Source of the DNA: Fratercula arctica
Lineage: Eukaryota > Chordata > Aves > Charadriiformes > Alcidae
Direction: 5' to 3'
NCBI GenBank assembly: GCA_947846985.1
Contig: CANTUZ010000014.1
Location: 9,469,837 to 9,533,836, forward strand
Length of the DNA: 64,000 nt
Both the position numbers and the translations under genes were made by a program. Below the pieces are notes generated by a model. That model was not told where the DNA came from, made no database searches, and saw nothing but the letters and a program-made list of their open reading frames with translations. Positions 58,230 to 64,000 of the stretch are shown one piece after another. Position 1 is the stretch's first letter. The number at the start of each line of letters is the position of its first letter.

Positions 58230-59100
58230 GCCGGGGGGGGCACACACACAGCGAGGGGGGGGTCCCGGGAAGGGGGTCGGGAGGGGGGGGGTTCCCGGGG
58301 GGGTCCGGGGGCTCCGGCGGGCGGCGGTGCCGGGAGGCGGCTGGTGGCGACGGGGGCGGGCGGGCGGCGGCTCCGCCCCGGGGGTGGGACTGGGGGGGGG
58401 GGGCGGGATGGGGGGAAGGGGGGGGCGGGGACGGCGGGGACGGCACTGGGCGGGGGCGGGGGCAAAGATAGGGAGGGTCAGGGATGGAGATGGGGAGAAG
58501 AAGGATGGGGGGGACGGGGATGGGGGGCACGGGGGGGGCAGGATGGGGGTGATGAGGATGGGGGGGTCAGGGATGGGGGCCAGAGGGGTCAGGATGGGGG
58601 GGATGAGGATGGGGGGGTCAGGGATGTGGATGGGGGGCGGAATGGGGGGGACAGGAATGGGGGTGTCAGGGATGGGGGGCACGGGGGGGCGGGATGGGGG
58701 GGACAAGGATGGGGGGCACAGGGATCAGGATGGGGGGGACGGGGATGGGGGGGTCAGGGATGTGGATGGGGGGCAGAATGGGGGGGTCAGGGATGGGGGG
58801 GCACAGGGATCAGGATGGGGGGGACAAGGATGGGGGGCACAGGGGGGCAGGATAGGGGGGCGATGAGGATGGGGGGGTCAGGGATGGGGGGGTCAGGGAT
58901 GTGGATGGGGGGGCGGAATTGGGGGGATGGGGACGGGGGGGTCAGGGATGTGGATGGGGGGGCGGAATGGGAGGACAAGGGGGGGGGTAAGAGAAGGGGG
59001 GCAGTGGGGGGGCAGGATGGGGGGCATCAGGGATGGGGGGCACAGGGGTCAGGATGGGGGGGGGAAAAGGATGGGGGGGTTCAGGGATGGGGGGCACACG
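58230..59100. repeat. Region upstream of ACAP1: CpG segment then GGATGGGGGGGTCAGGGATG array
   Basis: 58230-58450 is CpG-rich and unique enough to hold the ACAP1 promoter, but no TATA was seen. 58455-59095 is a tandem 18-24 bp G-rich repeat, GATGGGGGGGTCAGGGATGT, about 28 copies. It directly abuts the retroviral sequence at about 59105. Confidence 0.8.
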
Positions 59101-59109
59101 GATGGAGAT

Positions 59110-59860
59110 GGCTTTTTGGGTTCGGATTTTGGGAGCCTCACGGCTCTAACTAAGATCTCCCTGGCCCAACCTTCTGGGTTACTTGACACAGAGGGCTTAC
59201 AATCCGACTGGAATCTGGAATCTGGGATCTGCATCCTCCAAAAACCCACAATGCCCAAGAAAGCGCCTGTTTCCTTTTTGCTAGTTGGTGGAGACACAGC
59301 TGCTGTTTTGTTGATCCCATCCATTGGGATTTGGCGGCGTCCATCTTGCCATTTTATTCCTAAGAACTGGATCTCCTGTGCAGGTCCCTTGACCTTACTT
59401 CGTTTCATGGCAAAACCAGCTTTCAGAAGGATTCGGACTATTTTATCCCCTTTCTCAAAAACTTCTTCGGCTGTGTTTCCCCATACAATGATGTCATCAA
59501 TGTACTGCAGATGTTCTGGAGCTTCACCCTGTTCCAGTGCAGTCTGGGTCAGTCCATGGCAAATGGTGGGGCTGTTTCCACCCCTGGGGCAGTCGATTCC
59601 AGGTGTACTGGATGCCCCTCCAAGTGAAAGCAAACTGTGGCCTGCACTCTGCTGCCAAAGGGATTGAGAAGAATGCACTCGCGATATCAATCGTGGCAGA
59701 CCACTTGGCTGCCTTGGACTCCAGTTCATACTGCAGTTCTAGCATGTCCGGCACAGCAGCGCTCAGTGGTGGCGTGACTTCATTCAGGCCACGATAGTCT
59801 ACAGTTGGCCTCCACTCTCCATTGGATTTTCGCACTGGCCATATGGGACTGTTAAAGGTG
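59110..59860 (-). pseudogene. ERV reverse transcriptase fragment, frameshifted
   Basis: The pieces run from about 59860 to 59110 in three frames. The polymerase core motif YIDD is at about 59504-59493, preceded by DYRGLNEV (near 59785) and TIDIASAFFSIP. Downstream FLGIKWQDGRR is visible. Frameshifts near 59855, 59580 and 59220 break it, and the thumb/connection part is lost at the junction with the tandem repeat. Confidence 0.9.
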
Positions 59861-60437
59861 AGCGAGTCTTACTGATCACTCCTTGAACCTCTAGTTGACG
59901 AATCAGCTTATGGATGGGAATCAGAGAGTCTCGGTTAGTGCGATATTGCCGCCGATGCACCGTTGTGGTAGCAATCGGCACCTGCTGTTCTTCGACCCTC
60001 AGCAACCCCACAACAGAAGAATCCTCCGAGAGACCAGGCAAGGTGGACAACTGTTTAACTTCCTCCACCTCCAAGGCAGCGATGCCAAAGGCCCACCGAT
60101 ACCCCTTTGGGTCCTTAAAATACCCTCTCCTGAGGTCATCTATACCAAGGATGCACGGAGCATCTGGGCCAGTCACAATGGGACACTTTTGCCACTCATT
60201 CCCAGTTAGGCTCACTTCAGCCTCCAGTACAGTCAACTCTTGGGATCCCCCTGTGACCCCAGAAATACAAATGGGTTCTGCCCCTCTATAGCTTGATGGT
60301 ATCAGAGTACACTGTGCTCCTGTGTCCACCAGAGCCTTATACTCCTGTGGGTCTGACGTGCCAGGCCATCGAATCCACACTGTCCAATAAACCCGGTTGT
60401 CCCTTTCCTCCACCTGGCCGGAGGCAGGGCCCCTCTA
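59861..60437 (-). pseudogene. ERV aspartic protease region
   Basis: Open from just after a TAG at 60437-60435. The active-site motif DTGA follows KALV at about 60326-60315, and the C-terminal hallmark appears as ILGIDDL. It lies in the same frame as the preceding gag-like ORF and is separated from it by the single TAG. It continues into the RT spacer with VHRRQYRTN before a frameshift. Confidence 0.88.
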
Positions 60438-61138
60438 ATCCTGGTCATGGTATCCGGTACTCACTTCTTGCAGAAAGGACTTGGAGGTTCCTTCAAGAGG
60501 ATCAGAAGCAAGATCAGGCCTTATGGTCTGTCTGGGGAGCTGCCCACTGGAAACTGGGGCGGCACTTTTCCTGGAGGGATCCCCTTTTGTGGTTGTCCTT
60601 CCTTGCAGCTCCTGTACCCGTGTCCGCAGGATCCAAGTAGGTTGTCCATCCCACTTCCTCATGTCCTCTCCGTGGTCTCGCAGGTAGAACCACAGGGTGC
60701 CTCGTGGTGTGTACCCTCTGTACTCTCTCTCGAGTGGGGAAATGCCTGCTCCTAAGAGCTGAGATGCTGGCCCGTACAGGTGGGGAGTAGGACATATTCT
60801 CTTCAAGTTGCTGGACCTTCCGGGACAGTTTCTCCACAGCTGAGACAAGGGGGGAAGAGAGGCTTTCTTCATATCGCCGGAGCCGGCCAGCCACCTCATC
60901 CACCGTTGGTCCTTCTTCACCTTTCCATTCCGTTACTGCCAGTGAGTTGGCATATGACGATGGTGCGCTCCGTACAAACTCCCGCCACACGGGCCTTGTG
61001 CAGTGCACCTCCTCAGGGTCCGTGGGCAAGTCCGTATTGTCCAAGTCATAATAAATCATCTCCCGCACAGCTCATTCTCTCAGGTACTGGATACCTCTTT
61101 CCATGGTGGTCCACTTGCTTGGTTGGCATACAACATCT
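60438..61138 (-). pseudogene. ERV gag-like 3' portion, two frames
   Basis: Open stretches at 61068-60514 and 60920-60435 overlap. The natural reading appears to change frame near 60770. Visible segments include a coiled-coil-like VEKLSRKVQQLEENM and REYRGYTPRGTLWFYLRDHG. No CCHC zinc knuckle was seen. Assignment to gag is by position only. Confidence 0.6.
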
Positions 61139-62764
61139 TCACTGAAGGGGTACCTCTCCCTCACGCCTGACAGGAGTCGCTTCCAGAGGCTGAGGGCTTG
61201 GGGTCTTCTTCCCAATCGCCTTGTCAATGCCGCCTTCCCTAGACAGGGATCCCAGCTGCCTGGCTTCCCTACCCTCTAATTCCAGGCTACTGGCCCCATC
61301 ATCCCAACACCGAAGCAGCCAGGTGACAATGTGCTCGCCTGAAAGTCGGCTAAAATCTTTTCGCATATCCCGCAGCTCACTCAGGGATAGGGATCGGGTG
61401 ATTATCTCTGGTTCTGCCTCTTCCTCCTGTCCTTGTGATGGCCCTGGTTCATCGTCATCTCTTACTAAGCGACCTGATTTCTTTGTGTACTTCTTCTGTG
61501 TGGGGGCAACGGATACTGGCACGGGTTGGTTCCCTGGTTCAGCCGCAGTGGCTGCCACCGGGGTTGGAGTAGCCGCAGTCTCTGTCGCAGGGGTTGGAGT
61601 AGCCGCAGTGTCTGTCGCAGGGGCTGCAGCAGCCGCAGTGTCTGTCGCAGGGGTTGCAGTAGCTGCAGTGTCTGTCGCAGGGGTTGCAGTAGCTGCAGTG
61701 TCTGTCGCAGGGGTTGCAGTAGCCGCAGTGGCTGTCACCGGGGTTGCAGCAGCCGCAGTGTCTGTCGCAGGGGCTGCAGTAGCCGCAGTGTCTGTCGCAG
61801 GGGTTGCAGTAGCTGCAGTGTCTGTCGCAGGGGTTGCAGTAGCCGCAGTGTCTGTCACAGGGGCTGCAGTAGCCGCAGTGTCTGTCACAGGGGTTGCAGT
61901 AGCCGCAGTGCCTGTCGCAGGGGCCACAGTAGCCGCAGTGTCTGTCGCAGGGGTCGCAGTAGCCGCAGTGCCCGTCGCAGGGGTCGCAGTAGCCGCAGTG
62001 CCCGTCGCAGCAGCACTTGCCACAGGGGCCACAGCAGCCGCAGCGCCTGCCGCAGGGGCCGCAGCGCCTGCTGGTCTGGTCTCTGTCTCTCTCTCCTGAG
62101 GGTGCTGCACAGCACTGAGCAGGGCCTGGTAGATACTGGCCAGGGCCCAGCACAGGGCGGTGAGTTCTGCCTCTCTAGAATAGCCACAGCGTTTTCCCTT
62201 CAGATATTCTACTACTCTGTCAGGGTCCTGTAATTGTTCAGGGGTGAAGTCCCAGACCACTGGAGGTGAGAAGTTCTCTAAGTACCTGCCCATGTTCTCC
62301 CACCTGCCGTGCCACCCCTGACTGTCCAGCCTTGGAGCAGATCTCTGGGTGGTAGTCTTAAATAGTTGTTTAACCCTAAACGAGACCTGGAACATATTCA
62401 GCAAACATAACACTAGGAACATGCTGGTTTGAGCATCCCAAGGATATTCAAAATTCTCAAAAGCTGTCATACCTGACTCAAAGGAGAAAAGGGAGGCAAA
62501 AGAGCTGGGGAAAGTGTCCCCCCCTGTTTCCCCCATAGACTGGGTGTAATTATTAATGAATGCTGAGAGGTGGTGCCCAATGTACGGACAGGACAGCAAT
62601 ATCACATAAACGCCCCAAAATAACCGTCTAACAAGTGATGTTATCATATCATAAGCCGATATTGCACAGGACAGCAAAATGATAATCCTCATCCCCCTCC
62701 CAGAAGTAGCAAATATCATCCCGGGAGTGCATAAAACACATAGGAATTTACATAACGCAGCCAT
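61139..62764 (-). CDS. ERV first ORF with hydrophobic N-terminus and decapeptide repeats
   Basis: An uninterrupted 541-codon frame begins 105 bp past the primer-binding site. Residues 1-60 and about 115-130 are strongly hydrophobic (GMRIIILLSCAISAYDMI, LFWGVYVILLSC, MFLVLCLLNMFQ), followed by a polar segment with SPPVVWDFTPEQLQDPDRVV. Residues about 230-405 are a repeat of ten residues rich in Ala, Thr and Pro, and the C-terminus is acidic then basic. It occupies the gag position. I do not recognise a matrix or capsid fold, so gag is inferred from location. The frame being intact while pol is broken is notable. Confidence 0.6.
   Translation of the reverse strand: MAALCKFLCVLCTPGMIFATSGRGMRIIILLSCAISAYDMITSLVRRLFWGVYVILLSCPYIGHHLSAFINNYTQSMGETGGDTFPSSFASLFSFESGMTAFENFEYPWDAQTSMFLVLCLLNMFQVSFRVKQLFKTTTQRSAPRLDSQGWHGRWENMGRYLENFSPPVVWDFTPEQLQDPDRVVEYLKGKRCGYSREAELTALCWALASIYQALLSAVQHPQERETETRPAGAAAPAAGAAAAVAPVASAAATGTAATATPATGTAATATPATDTAATVAPATGTAATATPVTDTAATAAPVTDTAATATPATDTAATATPATDTAATAAPATDTAAAATPVTATAATATPATDTAATATPATDTAATATPATDTAAAAAPATDTAATPTPATETAATPTPVAATAAEPGNQPVPVSVAPTQKKYTKKSGRLVRDDDEPGPSQGQEEEAEPEIITRSLSLSELRDMRKDFSRLSGEHIVTWLLRCWDDGASSLELEGREARQLGSLSREGGIDKAIGKKTPSPQPLEATPVRREGEVPLQ
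61545..62035. repeat. 30-bp tandem repeat inside ERV ORF
   Basis: Sixteen or so exact-length 30-bp units (plus strand GGGTTGCAGTAGCCGCAGTG then TCTGTCGCAG) with a few substitutions. Minus-strand translation is the decapeptide ATDTAATATP. Because the length is a multiple of three and the unit lacks stops, several other frames also stay open. Confidence 0.95.
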
Positions 62765-62861
62765 GAGAACAAACTAAGCAACATAGTGACCGTGACTATT
62801 TACCTAACAAATTCGTTTTTTCAAGCTTTAGTTAGATTCTGTCGTTGTCTCAACCCTTCGA

Positions 62862-62881
62862 GCCCCACGTTGGGCGCCAAA
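62862..62881 (-). other. Retroviral primer-binding site, tRNA-Lys type
   Basis: The minus strand reads TGGCGCCCAACGTGGGGCTC, the complement of the 3' end of tRNA-Lys(1,2), used by beta- and some other retroviruses. It lies a few bases inside the LTR end CCACTACA. Confidence 0.88.
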
Positions 62882-63215
62882 AAGGACTGTAGTGGTTTAG
62901 CCTCAGATGGCAACAAAGAACCACGTGTCGCTCGCCCAGCGCTTCCCGGTACGGGAAGGATCAAAAGAAAAAGGCAAAACTCTTGGGTTGAGACAAAGGC
63001 AGTTTAACAGAACAGCAAAGGGAACAAGAAAACAACAACAATAACACCGACAGAGAAATATACAGACGCGAATACGGAACCGCCGCTCCCCGCCGCTCCC
63101 CGCCGGTCCGGCCCGGGACGCGCCAGCCCGCTCCGAACCCGACTGCTCGCCCCCTCCCTCCTTTTAATCTCAGGGTGGGCCTCGCTCACATGGCATGGAA
63201 TACTTAACCCTGTCC
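62882..63215 (-). repeat. ERV 5' LTR (partial)
   Basis: The LTR 3' terminus CCACTACA is at about 62896-62889 on the minus strand (TGTAGTGG on plus). A TATA-like GATTAAAAGG lies near 63168-63159, and GTTAAGTATTCCATGCCATG marks upstream U3. U3 is cut at about 63200-63230, where plus-strand retroviral coding sequence begins, so the 5' boundary is uncertain. Confidence 0.8.
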
Positions 63216-64000
63216 CTGCCGGAACCAGGACAAGTATCCAAGCTCCAGAAGGATATAGACGGTGCCCTATTGTTCCAATCACCACCAAAGAGGCCATCTC
63301 CCATCCAAGAAGCACCTCCTCTGAAGGAAGGCAGTGATCTTGCAGGAGTGTGGTTCACTGATGCGTCATCTCACCGCGAGAACAAGAAGTGGAAATACAA
63401 GGCCGTAGCACTGGAAGTAGCAACGGGAGAAAGAGCAGTTGAAACAGGAGAAGGTAGTGCACAAGTAGGGGAACTCAGAGCTGTCCTACTGGCTGCACAA
63501 CGTGGGGCTACTTACATTTACACCGATTCATGTGCTGTTTTCAAAGGAGCCACTGAATGGATAGGTCACTGGGCAGCCAATGATTGGCAGGTGAAGAGTC
63601 CCAATTTGGGAGACGGATAGTTGGAAGCAACTGTTAGAAACAGGAGGACAGAGAGCATTGCGCATTGGTTGGGTAAAAGGCCATGATCGTTCGAACTCGA
63701 TCACTGCTCAGTTCAACCAACAGGTCGATAGCCTCACGCGGCTGCAGCAAATGGATATTGTAGGTGATGGTCAGGAATGGGAACGCTTACTCGCATGGCT
63801 GCATGTTAAGCGTGGCCACACCGGCCGTGCTGACCTGTATCAGGAAGGTCTAGCCCGGGGGTGGCCTGTATCAGCTCAGCTGTGCGAACGAGTAGTAACT
63901 GCCTGTTCACAATGTCGCCTACGACTCAATGAAGATCATCCGAGTAAGGCGCCTCCCTTACACATTCGGGACAAGAAAACACTGTGGCATTCCTGGCAGA
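63216..64000 (+). pseudogene. ERV RNase H-integrase fragment, opposite orientation, runs off window
   Basis: Plus strand. RNase H catalytic positions are seen in VWFTDASS, GELRAVLLA and YTDSCAV (63348-63535). A +1 frame change occurs near 63610-63620 (in-frame TAG at 63618-63620). Reading then continues with GWVKGHD and an integrase zinc-binding HHCC pattern (HVKRGH, then CSQC) at about 63800-63920. It is truncated by the window end. It lies head to head with the minus-strand provirus. Confidence 0.9.

Larger units (their letters stand above)
59105..63215 (-). mobile_element. Degraded endogenous retrovirus, 5' LTR to partial RT
   Basis: In minus-strand order: LTR (about 63215-62882), primer-binding site, gag-like ORFs, protease, then RT cut off at about 59105 where the G-rich repeat begins. 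RNase H, integrase, envelope and 3' LTR are missing on this strand. There are at least four frame disruptions: one stop after the first ORF, and shifts near 60770, 59855, 59580 and 59220. It is an old, non-functional copy and is described only as seen. Confidence 0.93.

Noticed and set aside
61545..62035. CRISPR-like regular 30-bp repeat
   Set aside because: There are no spacers between units, the host is a vertebrate, and the repeat is coding.
61221..62233. Plus-strand ORFs of 292 and 235 codons across the ERV repeat
   Set aside because: Antisense shadows of the 30-bp repeat. The minus frame continues into non-repetitive retroviral sequence, the plus frames do not.

Overview
The window is nuclear DNA of a bird, most likely from a small GC-rich microchromosome. 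The evidence is split exons with GT/AG introns, two CR1 LINE 3' ends, a degraded avian-type endogenous retrovirus, and short introns filled with G-rich or C-rich tandem repeats. Four genes are recognised with confidence. ATP1B2 (+), TP53 (-), SLC16A13 (+) and ACAP1 (-) all have human counterparts on 17p13.1, and ATP1B2 and TP53 are tail to tail as in mammals. The window is therefore a compressed avian version of the TP53 neighbourhood.

Layout: 1-3.2 kb holds exons of a CCDC81-like HU-domain gene (+), probably decaying. 3.5-6.3 kb is a C-rich minisatellite. 6.7-9 kb is mostly unassigned, with a CR1 fragment at 7.46-7.85 kb. 9-10.1 kb is simple tandem repeats. 10.1-12.6 kb (-) carries two exons of a GRK1 (rhodopsin kinase)-like gene with a frameshift, a repeat-derived in-frame insertion, a repeat-filled intron and no kinase exons downstream. 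15.5-25.1 kb is ATP1B2, whose 8 coding exons splice to 290 codons. 25.3-27.2 kb is an intergenic repeat region. 28.1-38.4 kb is TP53, whose 10 coding exons splice to 356 codons, with a noncoding first exon next to a likely bidirectional promoter. 38.6-43.4 kb is SLC16A13. 44.2-58.2 kb is ACAP1 in about 22 coding exons. 59.1-63.2 kb is a broken provirus on the minus strand (partial pol, protease, gag, primer-binding site, LTR). 63.2-64 kb is a plus-strand RNase H-integrase fragment that runs off the window.

The genes do not form an operon or pathway. They are neighbours by conserved synteny: a Na,K-ATPase beta subunit, a tumour suppressor, a monocarboxylate transporter and an Arf GTPase-activating protein. 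The most unusual feature is how completely introns and spacers have been replaced by minisatellites. The same repeat cores recur at distant loci, and in two genes (ATP1B2, ACAP1) the repeated unit contains copies of an exon edge with its splice site. Very long G or C runs mean some indels may be sequencing or assembly artefacts. All coordinates and translations were worked out by eye, and gene identities rest on recalled family features, not on a database search.
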